From Parasponia andersonii (Eukaryota > Streptophyta > Magnoliopsida > Rosales > Cannabaceae): DNA of 64,000 bases. The notes beneath the pieces were generated by a model. That model had not been told where the DNA came from, made no database searches, and was given only the letters and a program-made list of their open reading frames with translations. The position numbers and the translations under genes were made by a program. The stretch is from the NCBI GenBank assembly GCA_002914805.1, contig JXTB01000006.1, positions 1,793,735 to 1,857,734 of the forward strand. The letters are read 5' to 3'. Below, piece after piece: positions 1 through 11,779 of the stretch (its first letter is position 1; each line of letters begins with the position of its first letter).

Positions 1-469
1 TAACGGGCTGCGGGCCAGCCCATTGGGCCCGGTCCGAATTGCCAGGATTAGTCAACGCTAGTCAACGTCGGGTCAACGATACGGTCAACGGCTCCGACGA
101 TGTAGTCAGCGATGCGATCCAATGGCTCTGATGGCTTAGTCAATTACTCTAATGGCTCGGTCAACGGCTATGACGGCTTGGTCAAACGGCTTTGAGTCGG
201 CTTAACTCGGTTAGCTAACTCAGTTATGACAGCAAATTTCCAACAACTCATTCAGAGTCGTTCGGACTCCGATTGGGCTAATTTTTGCGGCATCGTTTTC
301 GTCTCGTCGAGATCTTTGATTTGATATATAATAGTAGTATATTTGCAACAAATATATAATACTCTCAATCTGAAGAATTCTTTTCTGATGTAGAAGATCA
401 GTCAAAACTACAACCACAGAGCATACTTAGAATTTTATGAAAACTCACAACCTCACTCTAATACCACTT
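1..469 (-). mobile_element. Internal start of an LTR retroelement, truncated by window edge
   Basis: On the - strand this stretch lies just downstream of the LTR at 470-874. A primer-binding site reading TGGTATTAGAG (456-466) matches the initiator-tRNA-Met type site (TGGTATCAGAG) with one change, three bases after the LTR end. The rest is less AT-rich than its surroundings and contains repeated GTCAACG/GGTCAAC words. A short - strand reading frame (220-417) has no family I recognise. The element could be Ty1/Copia or a non-autonomous derivative; no gag or pol domain is visible before the window ends. Confidence 0.5.
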
Positions 470-874
470 TGTTGGAAAGTAAAACAAACTTTATTATTCA
501 CTCAAATACTTTTACAAGAGAAAATTCTCAACTTTACTCTTCAAGCTCACTCACTCAGTAGAAGTTATGCTTCTTTCTCTCTTCTCTTCACTCTTAGAAG
601 CTTTGCTTCTTACTTGATGCTTAGAACTCAAATGAGAAGGGGTATTTATACTACATGAGAAACAATGAGAGCTACACAAATAAATAATTACAAAAATTCT
701 TAAGCCACACATATTTTCTTCTACACACTTCTAATAATAATCTAAGTAATCAAATAATTCACATGCAAAAAGCTAATATCTAGCTAATACTTAGAAGATT
801 CTAGGTGAAAGATTTCTTTAATTTGGACTTGGGTTTTTTCTTTTATGAGTTTTGCACTTGGGTTAAATCCAACT
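470..874 (-). repeat. About 405-bp LTR of the left-edge retroelement
   Basis: The LTR begins on the + strand with TGTTGGAAAG at 470 and ends near ATCCAACT at 874, so the ends are near-inverted (TGTTGGA and TCCAAC), with one base off the canonical CA. On the - strand it carries a TATA box followed by an AATAAA signal (490-495), and is followed by a primer-binding site, the expected order for a 5' LTR. Its partner LTR would lie left of the window. The right boundary is less certain than the left. Confidence 0.55.
641..650 (-). promoter_or_regulatory. TATA box of the left-edge LTR promoter
   Basis: The - strand reads TATAAATACC, a strong plant TATA box, placed inside the LTR about 225 bases from its 5' end. 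This is the position expected for the U3/R promoter of an LTR element. Confidence 0.5.
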
Positions 875-1091
875 TATTGAGTCTCATGTTGATGAGCTTA
901 AAACACTTCTTATAAACTTAAACAAGTTTATTTTTCACAAATCATCCTATTATATAAATCACTGTTCAAAAAGCTTAAGCTATACATATGAACATTTTGT
1001 GGTAGATATGTACGTCTCCTGAATCCTGATTAATACATGTTTTTTAATCTTTTATTTATTGTTTATTATCATTATTTTTCTTTTTGGTATC

Positions 1092-2090
1092 TTGTAAGGG
1101 CCAAACTTCGTCTATAGTCATACTGCCACTCAGAATCATCGAGTAGGGCTTACTGTATTATTCCTCTTGGGCCATCCGACTAAGTTTCCCATCGTGACAT
1201 TTAAGTGGCCACATTTCCGAATAGTTCCATGCATGTCCGACTAATTACATATGTCTAACTGTACTGACCACGTATACGTGACTCGACAATATTCGAGTGA
1301 CTGAGTGTGCTACTAGTCTGAGTGGTCACCCCTTTCGTCCGATTGGCTCCTATATTAGATGGACATTCCATGTCCGATTCCGCTAGAATTTAGTGATCCT
1401 CGTTATAGATCCATGAGATATGTAAGCTATTATGTCTCCGATTGACTAAAATAGTCGATTACCATAAGTCACGTTGACCTAGGATGCAAAACAATTTTAA
1501 GGAAGTTACTCATTTTAGATTTCTTTTAATAAGGTAACTGCGAGAGGCATTCCCACAAAATCAAGGGTGTGGACCTTTCAAGATCTCGCTTGCTGTGTAG
1601 TTTTTTAACCACCGCAAATAGTTAACTTGTGGAGACAATTACATATTATATCTTAATATTATATTATATAGTTTCTATTCATAAAATTAGAGAACTTAAA
1701 CTCACCCTCATCTATATAAAGGGGATTCAGTTTTATAATTTTTCATTGTCACGTAAATTTATTTTTTTTTAGGCTAAAACCACTTTAAAATTCTTGTTTC
1801 TTTATTTTATTTTATTATTCAATTTATTTTTACACACAAATCGTAATTTACTAAATCTGTTGTTCATAAAACTTTTGTGAACATCTCCTACACGCTCTTA
1901 AGTAAATATTCTTTTCACTTTCTTCACATATATGGAGATCATTCTTTGCAAGTAATAAACATTATATTTAATTTTAAATCTTTTTCACGAGACGATGAAA
2001 TATAGACAGCTCATGAGCGTAACACGACTCAACCCATAAACAACATTATTTCTCCCCTTCGGCAAAGCTCTCTGGTGACACCCACTGTGT
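1092..2090 (+). repeat. Possible LTR and primer-binding site of a Tat-like Ty3/Gypsy element
   Basis: This stretch starts with TGTAAGGGCC near 1092 and carries a TATA box (TCTATATAAAGGGG, 1711-1724) about 350 bases before its end. It is followed by TGGTGACACCCACTG (2073-2087), resembling the tRNA-Arg type primer site (TGGCGACTCC...) used by Tat/Ogre lineage elements. No coding part follows, because an opposite-strand LTR begins at 2117. The composition (many GTCCGA/CCGACTA words) differs from flanking AT-rich DNA. The assignment is an inference from order and motif only. Confidence 0.3.
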
Positions 2091-2116
2091 GATGATTGTG
2101 AATCTACAATTATCAT

Positions 2117-4324
2117 TGTCACGACCAAAATTCTAAGGCCGTGACTTTTAGTAATTTTTAGTTAAAATAATGATAAATTGTATTTTTTTTTTCAAAATTT
2201 CAAGAAAAAATAAATCGAGTATAAAAGGTTTAAAATTATACTTCTCACAATAAGTAAAATTCAAGTTAAAGAAACCTCTCATTATTATAGATTTTCAAGA
2301 AAATACTCCACTCAAAGTTTAGAGGAATTCCAATTGACTAATTTAGAAATATTTTTAAATTCATAACATTTAGATAAATGAGTCAAATTAAAAACCTTAG
2401 GTCCATTGTTCAAATAATCTACATAAAATTATTTATGTTTCTAAGTACTCAATTTAGTAGTAATATCATCCTCATACATCACTTAACAAATATATTACTA
2501 TTGGCTAAATAAATTTGACTTAGAAAGAAAACTGATACAGAGTACAAATCAACCAATAAAGATGTGAGAAATAGCACACATATGCCAAACAACCTTGACA
2601 AGTCACCAAGACAGTTTCCCAAAAATAAATCAACACTTGAAAGTGGGAATAAATAAGGAGGGTGAACACGTGAATGCTTAGTAGAGAATCGATTACAAGT
2701 TTTTATATATAAGAAAATATACTCACGTTGAATGTCCTGTATGGTCAGTATTCCATTCAAAATAGTTTACAAAACTCAAGTAGAAATCATAGTCCAATAG
2801 TTCAAACATTTCAAACCATTATAACATCCATCAAAACCAGCATATATCTATTCAAGCCAATATATATCCATGTATGCAATCATGATGTCCGAAGTATCCT
2901 AATGGATCACTCGTAAGTCCAAGCCACCTAAAGAGGCGTCGTAAGTGTGATCACTCGATGTGGGGCATCGTAAGTCCGATTACCCGATATGGGGTATCGT
3001 AAGTCTGATCACCCGATGTGGGCATCGTAAGTCTGATCACCCAATGTAGGGCATCGTAAATGTGTGAATGTATGCAAATGTTTTATAAATGATAGAATAA
3101 GGATATACACTATTTCCACAAAATCTCAAAATAATCATACAGTATTCTTTGATCAAATCACTTCCAGTCCTTAAAACTAAGTTCTCAAATCATTTTGGAT
3201 TTTCTAAAAATCTCAGCATTACAACAACTATTTTCTATCAAAACCCAAAAATCCAATTTCCTGGAGAAATCAATCCAAAATGGTATATATGACACGCTAA
3301 CTAGAATGACGTGTCTCCCAGGTAGTTTATATATCAAATCAGGACAAAAATGGACATAAACACAATTTTTATAAATTATTTCACGAAATTCTATATTTAT
3401 TGAAAATATGTAAAATTCATAAATTAAATTAATTTTAGAATCAAGTAATCGAATCCATACCTTATTAGAATAGTAATACGACGCTATTATATGCTCAAGG
3501 TGTCGATTGGATGGTCGTTCGGAGGGTCGGAAACCAATTTCACGCCCTCGATCGCTCACTTGGGAAACATCGACCCCTCAACGAAGCTTCGAATTAATGA
3601 ACAGACCTCTTCATTGAATTCCAAATGTCCAAAATAGCTAAGTTAGACGTATATCTTGACTAATTCGGGTCTGAGCCGACACCAGACCAGTGACACACAA
3701 AACTAGATAAAATCTAAGCCGTTAGATATTGATTTACGTGCCGGTCACCAAATATAGTCAATATATATATCAAACTTCTCCAATTTCCGAGTACATTCCA
3801 AATATAACAACAAAAATAAAATCTAACGGTCGGATTAAAAACTGAAATTCGAAACTCAAAAACACCCAAAAATGGTAACTTTTAAACCGGGCAAAATGAG
3901 ATCGTGAGATATATACTTTAAGGTTCCTCTCGACGATACGAACTCAACGAGCCCAAGAACGTGACCTGAAACGGTCGGAACTATCACCGGAAATCAAAAG
4001 TCCCCGCGACAAAAAAGGCATTTTCCGGCGACGTCGAGCTCAGCGATGACTGGGGATCGGTGGCGTAGGCAGTAGGCGGCATGTGGGAGCTTCATCGGTA
4101 GCTGGCCTGGCCAGACAGTGGGTGAGGTGGCAACGGCGCTCCTTCGGCCGAGAGAATGAGAGAGAGAGCGAGAGTGAGGGGGTGAATCGGGAAGGGGGGG
4201 AGACGAAGGGGAGAGAGAGTGTGTGTGTAATGTATATATTTATATATATATATATATATTTAATTAGTTTTTTTTAAAATCTAGTAAAATGACCATATTA
4301 CCCTTAAAAAATTAGGATTTTATA
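2117..4324 (-). repeat. Tekay-like Ty3/Gypsy LTR, - strand
   Basis: The left end TGTCACGACC is the reverse complement of the LTR 3' end (GGTCGTGACA) shared by the other Tekay-like elements in this window. The right end ATTAGGATTTTATA matches the LTR start (TGTAAAATCC on the - strand), with one change. Length, about 2.2 kb, is as in the copies at 12.6 kb and 57 kb. The GC-richer block at 3900-4240 corresponds to the Pro/Arg-codon-like leader block of the other LTRs. It carries a 29-bp tandem repeat. The opposite LTR is absent, so this is a truncated copy. Confidence 0.7.
2911..3062. repeat. 29-bp tandem repeat inside an LTR, five units
   Basis: Five head-to-tail units of 28-29 bases each begin TCGTAAGT and end near GGGCA, starting at 2911, 2939, 2968, 2997 and 3025, with a partial sixth at 3054. 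Unit 1 has diverged most. The array sits within the - strand LTR and is not seen in the LTR copies at 12.6, 19.2 or 57 kb. Confidence 0.85.
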
Positions 4325-4400
4325 TTCTCCATTCCTTATAAGAATTTCATCCCGAAATTCAAGTATAAACCGAGAGTATGAGCAAGATCATAAAAAATAA
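4325..4400 (-). mobile_element. Polypurine tract and short interior remnant
   Basis: Next to the LTR lies a sequence matching the polypurine tract and adjacent interior of the 57-kb element: both share AAGAATTTC(A/G)TCCCGAAATTC on the + strand. Similarity fades within about 70 bases, so the rest of the element has been lost. Confidence 0.55.
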
Positions 4401-7400
4401 TCATTAGAAGCTTAATGAACACTCGACTATAGAATTTACGAGTAGTAAGTCGAACACGAATTAATGAAATTGTGTGAAACAGATTTTACAATCACAGTTG
4501 TCCGTAGCTCTGGATCACAAATTCAAATATTGTAAAATTTGGCCATTACATATCTTAATTATTAACCTCAAAATTTATTTCTATGGACATTTTTGCGCCA
4601 GGGCAGACTAACTAATACTGATTTTCTCTGAAGCCCAAGTAAAATTTGAAAATGAGCAACACTTTTTTTTTATTATTTATTTATTTATTTATTTTTTCTG
4701 ATAAGGCATTAATTGTGAGAGAGTAAGACTGTGGAGAATACTAATATTTAGTAGGACAGTAACAATTAGCCTTACACATATTCACATATTGACTTTACCG
4801 CTTTAAAAACAAAAGTCTTTGCCACGTTGCTTGACAAAACGGGCTAATAAAAATTATAGGAAATTAATTATTCTTCACAGTGAAAAATGATAGGAAGAGG
4901 GATCTCTAATTTAAGGAGGGTGCCATATATTCTACACCTAATTATTTTATATTCTGTACTTAGGATCTTTTTAGATCCGTTCTTGATCTATGATTATTTT
5001 CTTGATCTATGACTATTTTTCTAACTAGAGAACTATTCTTTTTTGGGAAATCCTCCCAAGAATTTATGTTGCTAAGAAAAATGCAAGCCTTATTGGAAAA
5101 AAATAATCCACAAGAAAAACCAAACACTTGGACCACTTGCGCTGATCAATATTCCAAACACCATAAGTTAATACATGCAAATCAATTAATATATTGAAAA
5201 AGAAATTCAAAGGATCTTGAAAACCTTATTCGTGTTAGGTTGTCATGGACAAGATAGGCACCTCATGTTCATGCATACACGTAATTATATAGGTTTAATT
5301 TGTTGAGATGACCATACTGTGTGTATTTTGACCTTCAAAGATATGGGGCGAATGTTTGTTAACATAGTAGCTGAAAAAACGTTGAGAGAAAAAAATCTGT
5401 GGACTTGAGAGAGGTTTTGAAGACCCAAAAACATGAGGTCTTATATTTTGTTTGAGGACTTATATATCTGGGGTTTAAACTTTAAAGGAGCAGCATATAT
5501 ATTAGACTATTGTGTATAGTAACTAGACACATAAACAAAATTTTCTCAAGTGGGTGAGTTTCACTTCTGGGTTTCGGTGCAAATTAACAAGAGAGAGAGG
5601 GTAAGAAAGTTAGGTTGGGGATGAGAGAACAACGGGGCGACTTGTTAGCCATAAAATACGGGTCAAACAGGTGGATGGTGGTGCCATTTCCTTACAATCT
5701 AAGAAAATTTATTCCATAAATTAATCCAATTCATCATCTCCAAATATACAGTAACTTTCCCTCCCTTTCTCCACCCACTTTGACATAACACCCTTCACAA
5801 TCACAACCAAGAAAGAGAAACAAAACAAATATTACATATAAAAGAATTGATTTGCATTTAACTACTTTGATTAATAAAGTTTTATAAACTTTGTTATAAT
5901 AAGCATAATTAATACAGATTCAGTACAAAATAAATAAAAATTAATTGGGACCTCTCAATAATCTATTAGTGACTAAGTTGTCAATTATTCTATAAGTATT
6001 GCCATTTTGTTTGACACTTTGAAAGATGTCAAGATTCTCTGCTAAGTTAATAATTGAATAGGGAAAACAGATCAATTTGATAATTATTTAACAACTTAAT
6101 TATAGCCCTGCTACTATAATTAAGCCTTCGACAGGACTAAAGTTATATTAAACTGCAAAATGGGGGTTGTTGAAATCAAATTAATAGCTATATGTGTTGA
6201 TCTAGTAGTGATTCATATATCATGTGCAAAACATTAATGCTTGCCTTTTTGATGAAAAAGTAGGTGATCACATTTTATAAACTAAATATCAGCACATGTA
6301 CGGTAACTCGGTTTCGAATATAAATATGTATATATCAATAAATGTAGTAATTCTTCCAATATTTGAGGCCAATATATGTCACGACCTACAAATTAAAGAT
6401 ACATAATAATTAGTAAATTGCCTAGAAGGTGTCCAGTCTTTTTCTGAGGGCACGCTAGTACTGATGTCCTACAGTAATTTTGTAGAGTAAACTCTGTCCT
6501 ACTAAGAATCTGACTGCACACTCAAATATTCTACAAAGAGGGGTTTTTTTTTTTTGGGGAATTATTTCATGAAGCTATAATTTTCCTAGTACTTTGCGGT
6601 CAACTACTTCAATTGCATAACACAACATTACAAATCTCTGATATTCAAATCTAGTTTTCAGTTTTTACTATGGCCGGGAAGAAGAAAATGTCATATGTAA
6701 GTGAACTAATAACGAAACAGTACTATATAGAACAAGGTAATTAGGTACTGAGTAGAGAAAAACACTGATCATAATTGGAATTTGATTATAATAAGATATT
6801 ACAAGTAGTAAGTTTGACTAGTACTAAGAAAACAGACTATTAAAACAAAAAAAGATAATTAATGACGTGTAATACCGTGCATATAATGCCTACAGAATGA
6901 AAAATAATTTCATTCATCACCTACTCTGTAAATATGCCAAGGCTCCATATATATAAATATATATATATATATATATGTATAGGGGAAAAAATGAAAATAG
7001 AAGAAACCAACTATAAATGCAAAATCAAAATTAAAATTTCCCAAATATGATATTTAAAAAAAAAAAAAAATGCATTTTTTATTATTAAAACAAAGTATTT
7101 TTGGCTAGTATTATAATCTTGTTAAGTTGTACCCTAAAAGAAAAGGAAAAAAAATCTTCTAATTAAATTAAATTAAAGGAATTTAGTTTGGTTAACAAAT
7201 ATTAAAAATTGTGTTCCTTAGTCCGTAATCAGGAAACTTCCTAATTTATTTCGGATACTTTGCATCATATATACCTTACTAATTAACCAAAAGGAAAACC
7301 AGAGATTTAATTTCTACTATTAGAAAATTAATTAATAACCAAATGGTTAATTAATAAATTAGCTAAAACATGAACGGCAGAAAAACTCAGGACTCGCAGT

Positions 7401-7961
7401 GCACTGAATCTGCAATTGGTTCTAGCTATTATATATCTTCAAGATAACAATTACTTGCGGTTCCCTTACGGCAAAGCTGATACATATATATTGATATCAT
7501 ATATATACATATAAATAACTTAATAAAAATCAATTTTATAGGAACTAGATCCCAGCTGATGTGGGCATTAATCCAGGTGCGAGTTCTTGATTTTGACAAG
7601 AAACTAATATCTATGATGTCTACACCTTATAAACAAAATAAGCTAATTGCTTTTCTCACCTAGAAACCAATTATAAGTCCTTTGATAGTTGTTCTTACGT
7701 GATTAACAGAAACATATATATCTGTACATTTCTGTACATGTGTTAAATATTGTTCTAATTTGATGCTTGAATATAATAGAAAAGGGACCAATATATGCAC
7801 TAGTATATTTAGCTTTACGGGCTCTCTCCTGAGAAAGAAGCAACAATCACATGCAACTACGAAATCAAATGTTGGATTAATTCAAAAGTCAAAACACATT
7901 AAAGGAGTCACGCGTGAGCTAGCAACCCCAAAGCTGGCATTCGAATACTGTATATACATAT

Positions 7962-8007
<46 letters not shown>

Positions 8008-8297
8008 CCCTTGTGACTCTCACGCGCATACACACGCGCTTCCTCCATTGATCCTGAGATCAATCCCAGAAAGAGCTAGTTCTATTTCTTTGGAAAAACA
8101 ATCAATAATAAAACCTTATGAAATCCTCGTACATCAACCAGAGATGTTGATCATAACATTGTTGCCAAAAAGAATTCACCTTATTATATCCGTATCTTTT
8201 ACACATCAGACTTTCTAATATTATTCATATTAATTCCTTTTGCCTATAGCTATATATAGGCTAAATATATCTTTATATATATATATATATGTATTTC
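4401..8297. other. Intergenic region upstream of the LBD gene; no gene seen
   Basis: This is AT-rich unique-looking DNA with poly(A)/poly(T) runs, a TTTA run near 4670-4695 and (TA)n tracts near 6954-6975. The longest open frames (5009-5197 and 7760-8218) are short, use low-complexity codons and show no family. The final 1-2 kb presumably holds the LBD promoter, but I cannot pick out individual factor sites with confidence. Confidence 0.6.
7965..8000. repeat. (CT)18 microsatellite upstream of the LBD gene
   Basis: This is an uninterrupted CT dinucleotide run about 480 bases before the LBD start codon. GA/CT tracts near plant promoters often bind GAGA-binding BPC proteins; a regulatory role here is only inferred. 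Confidence 0.9.
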
Positions 8298-8308
8298 TAT
8301 ATATAAAC
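8298..8308 (+). promoter_or_regulatory. Likely TATA box of the LBD gene
   Basis: TATATATAAAC lies 170 bases before the start codon, which would give a 5' leader of about 140 bases. A second TATA-like motif (CTATATATAGG) sits at about 8250-8262, so the exact promoter is uncertain in this TA-rich context. Confidence 0.4.
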
Positions 8309-8397
8309 AATAGGATACCACTGGACCACTTTCCCGGTTTATCTTGCCTTTTAAGTACACTTTAATCTGCCCTTATAATTTTACTTTTGTCTCCCCT

Positions 8398-8401
<4 letters not shown>

Positions 8402-8433
<32 letters not shown>
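8402..8433 (+). repeat. (CT)16 tract in the presumed LBD 5' leader
   Basis: This is a pure TC/CT run 45-75 bases before the start codon, inside the predicted transcribed leader. Pyrimidine-rich leaders are common in plant regulatory genes and may affect transcription or translation. Confidence 0.85.
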
Positions 8434-8436
<3 letters not shown>

Positions 8437-8476
8437 GAAACTCCATCTCCAAAGCCCAGAGAGAGAGTATGCTTGA

Positions 8477-9608
8477 ATGTCCAGAGAAAGGTAAGCAGTA
8501 CAAATCTCATTCTCTCACTCACTTTAGATTGAAAGCTTTAGTCTTTCTCCATAATTATTCTTCTTTTGCCTTTATAGTTACTCTTTATATTTATACAGTA
8601 CTAGTGTTCATCAATAACATTCATTGATAATAGTTACTTGAATTATGTATATTGCAATAACATCAATCTTTTCCATGCATATAAATGAAATTGATCCTAT
8701 CATCATTAATGATATGATATGTTTCATCATGATGATAATCATCATGATCATCACGATTGTTATCTTTTAGGGAGAGATTTGATGAAATAGGGAAGAAGAT
8801 AAAGAGAGAATTGAGTACAACAGATGCGGCCAGTGGTCAAATGGGAAGAAGACACATGCTGGGTCTTCCAGGAACCCTGAACACCATAACTCCATGCGCT
8901 GCCTGTAAGCTCTTGAGACGAAGATGTGCCCAAGAATGCCCTTTTTCTCCTTACTTCTCTCCTCATGAACCCCACAAATTTGCTTCTGTCCACAAAGTAT
9001 TCGGAGCCAGCAACGTCTCAAAGATGCTAATGGTAATTAATTCTTTAATTAACTGTAAACAAAACCCTAATCCCTTCATTTCATCAATATTAAGACTTAT
9101 GATCATATTTAATTATTTTTCCTTTTAACCTTTTATTTTTATTTTATTGTTTACAATTATATAGGAGGTGCCCGAGAGTCAAAGAGCGGATGCTGCCAAT
9201 AGTCTTGTTTATGAAGCGAACGTCAGGCTAAGAGATCCGGTGTACGGATGCATGGGTGCAATTTCGGCTTTGCAACAACAAGTTCAGTCTTTACAAGCCG
9301 AGCTCAATGCAGTGAGGGCTGAGATACTTAAATACAGATTTAGAGAAGCTAATAATATAATTAGTCCTTCTTCTCATCATCATCATTTGGCTTTGCTATC
9401 CTCTAATTCAGGGGCTGTTTCAGTCGCCGCTCTGCCACCGGCCCCACAGCAGCCGCCTCCTCCTCCATCCACAGTACAATCTCTTCCTCCTCCTAGTACT
9501 ACTACTACTACTACTTCCTCTTCTTCTATGTACACCCAACCAATTACCAATAGTACCATTGCGGATTATAACACTATTTCAAGTGAAAACGTTCCCTTTT
9601 TTGGTTAA
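8477..9608 (+). CDS. LBD15: LOB-domain transcription factor, LBD15-like
   Basis: This is a nuclear DNA-binding regulator of the plant-specific LBD/ASL family, class I. The coding sequence is joined from 8477-8490, 8771-9032 and 9165-9608 (239 residues) across two GT-AG introns. The first coding exon is only 14 bases (MSRE plus two bases); joining it gives the N-terminus MSRERERFDEIGKKIKRE, typical of the LBD15 group, and this decided the start. The zinc-finger-like motif CX2CX6CX3C uses Cys47, 50, 57 and 61. A GAS block follows (FGASNVSKML, then VPESQRADA). The coiled region around residues 125-148 (L128, L135, L139) fits the leucine-zipper-like dimerisation segment. The second intron falls after Met92, a common LBD position. 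The C-terminus is low complexity, with a His run, a Pro run and Thr/Ser runs. No defects are seen. The symbol is by similarity; LBD13-type relatives are less likely. Confidence 0.93.
8727..8747. repeat. 21-base perfect palindrome in LBD intron 1
   Basis: TCATGATGAT and ATCATCATGA flank a single central A within the 280-base first intron, about 25 bases before the splice acceptor. It lies in a run of ATGAT/ATCAT words, so chance in low-complexity DNA is possible. Confidence 0.8.
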
Positions 9609-10541
9609 TTCTCTAGACCACCAAATTATTATGGATATATACATTTATATGAATATATATCCCCCATTTAATTTTTCTACATTATGAACCAAATGAAGTA
9701 AAATAAGGAAGATAATATTGATCGGATTGCTTGGGCATATTTTATATATATAGTCCTAATTTTATCTAGTCCTCATGCGTCATATGTGTGTCTACTCAAT
9801 AAGAATATTGTTGGTCAATGTGTCCATTAATGCTTGAATTTCCTTCCCCGGCTTCCTGGGCAAAGTCCAGTCTTTTAGCTCGATGATGTCTACTTGATAA
9901 CACATTTATTTTTGGTTTTTATAATGTCAAAAGTGAAATAGATTATAGAAATTTTCCCAAGTAATTTCTAAATGAGAAACTCCACTTTAATTTATTTTCA
10001 GCTTTTGAAATCAATAAAAATAAAACAAAAACGCAACTCGTTTTTCCATCTAGTACTACTGATATATCTATGTGTAAGCTTATTAATTTAAACATGTTAT
10101 TCTGTGAATCAGAGGAATATATATACGATATATTATAGGAAAAAACACTTAAAAACCAAATTAATGTTGCGTTTATATTTCATATATATTTTGCAATTAA
10201 CTTGCTAATTTCCTTTGGGTGCCTAATTAAGCCTAGGTAGTTAGAGTTAGGGATTGTAATTAAGTTGATGAGGTGGCACTGCACGGCTGGGGGGTCTAGT
10301 TGACTAGGTAAAGTACAGTTGCACATGATAGTCCGTGCAATTGAAGGATCATGATCAAGATGATCTATACTTGTTTCAAAGTTTGAGCTTTGAGTTGGGG
10401 GGACAAAGGAATGGAAGTGATCCTCCCCATGTGGCATTAGAAGCTTCTTTGAATTGGTAATGTCAATTTGGCAGTCATGCAACTTTAAACCCCACTTGCC
10501 ATATTGTTTTCTCTGATACAGTAGTTTTACTAGTTCTCAAC

Positions 10542-10574
<33 letters not shown>

Positions 10575-11738
10575 GTATATAGTTGTTCTTGGAACCAGCA
10601 TTTTTAGCTTTTCATCTTTTTAATCTCTTTTTTTCATATATAATATTAATTTGCTGTACTTCACAATTCCCATATTTTCTTTTTGCTTGTTTGGTTTTGG
10701 GCATAAGTACATATAAAAATTATAACTATTGCACATGGGCAAGCCTTTTTTTTTTTTTTTTTTTCTCCAAACAAAGGACCATTTCAAAGGATTTTGTCTA
10801 TTTATGTTTAATCGTTTAAGAAGAGAGACTAGAGGGAACTAAGTTACTTTTTATATTGTGAAGAACAATTTATTAGTAATTTAATAATATATATTGATAT
10901 ATATATATATATATATCAAGATCTATGTTTATTTTATCCTCTTGTAAATGACTAATATATATACAGCTATTTTTCGTGGGTAAAAATGCACTCTCCCTTT
11001 GATTTTTGCAATCAGGCAAACCTTATTTCGTAAAAGCATATATAAATTGGTGCTGTCTAGATCTTTCCCATATAAGCTAAACTCAATTCAGTTTATTAAA
11101 TAATTTTCATTTCAAATTTTCAACACTCTTGACAAGTCATGATAATAAGATCATGAGTCTTCATGATAATATCATGTTAATAATAGTAATTCTCGTGATA
11201 AGTATAAATTATTGTTGGTTTATAAGATCAGAAGTTATCATAATTATTTATATGTACGTAAACTAAAATTGGGAGCGTTATATGTTATATATATATATAT
11301 ATATGTATGTGTGATCGATCTCCAATCGAATGCATGGTTTTCTGAATTTTTCAGGAACGATTACAACATATCAAATAAAAGAAATTCAAGACAAGTATTA
11401 TATCAAACGTCATATTTAGTGTCCCTATGCATATGTAATATGTTGCTACTTAGTGAAGTTACAACATTTTGTGAACTAGATATGTGTATATGCATTTATT
11501 GGGTAGTCAATGGTCCTATGCCAGCTAGAATGTTATTTACTGAATGTGGGTTTCCTTGGCGTGTGGATTTCAGCCTGAGTGAGAAGTGGAAAAGACCTGA
11601 ACTTTATAAGCAATTATATAAATATATGCGTATAAATTTATTTGGCTACATGATATATAAGAGAACTTAGTGACTTCACTATCCACCAATCTCTATTAAT
11701 ATTGACCTCTAGCTTTTATACATCTTCGTCGTTTATAT

Positions 11739-11779
<41 letters not shown>

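Noticed and set aside
4083..4277. + strand open frame rich in Arg/Glu/Ser
   Set aside because: It is opposite to the leader block of a - strand LTR and ends in a (TA)n tract.
7760..8218. Open frame of 152 codons upstream of the LBD gene
   Set aside because: Much of it is translated (CT)n microsatellite, and it sits in the presumed promoter.
8760..9021. - strand open frames opposite LBD exon 2
   Set aside because: These are shadows of the conserved LOB-domain exon on the other strand.
11212..11670. Open frame of 152 codons on the + strand
   Set aside because: It runs through a (TA)n tract, has no recognisable domain and biased low-complexity content; nothing supports it as a gene.
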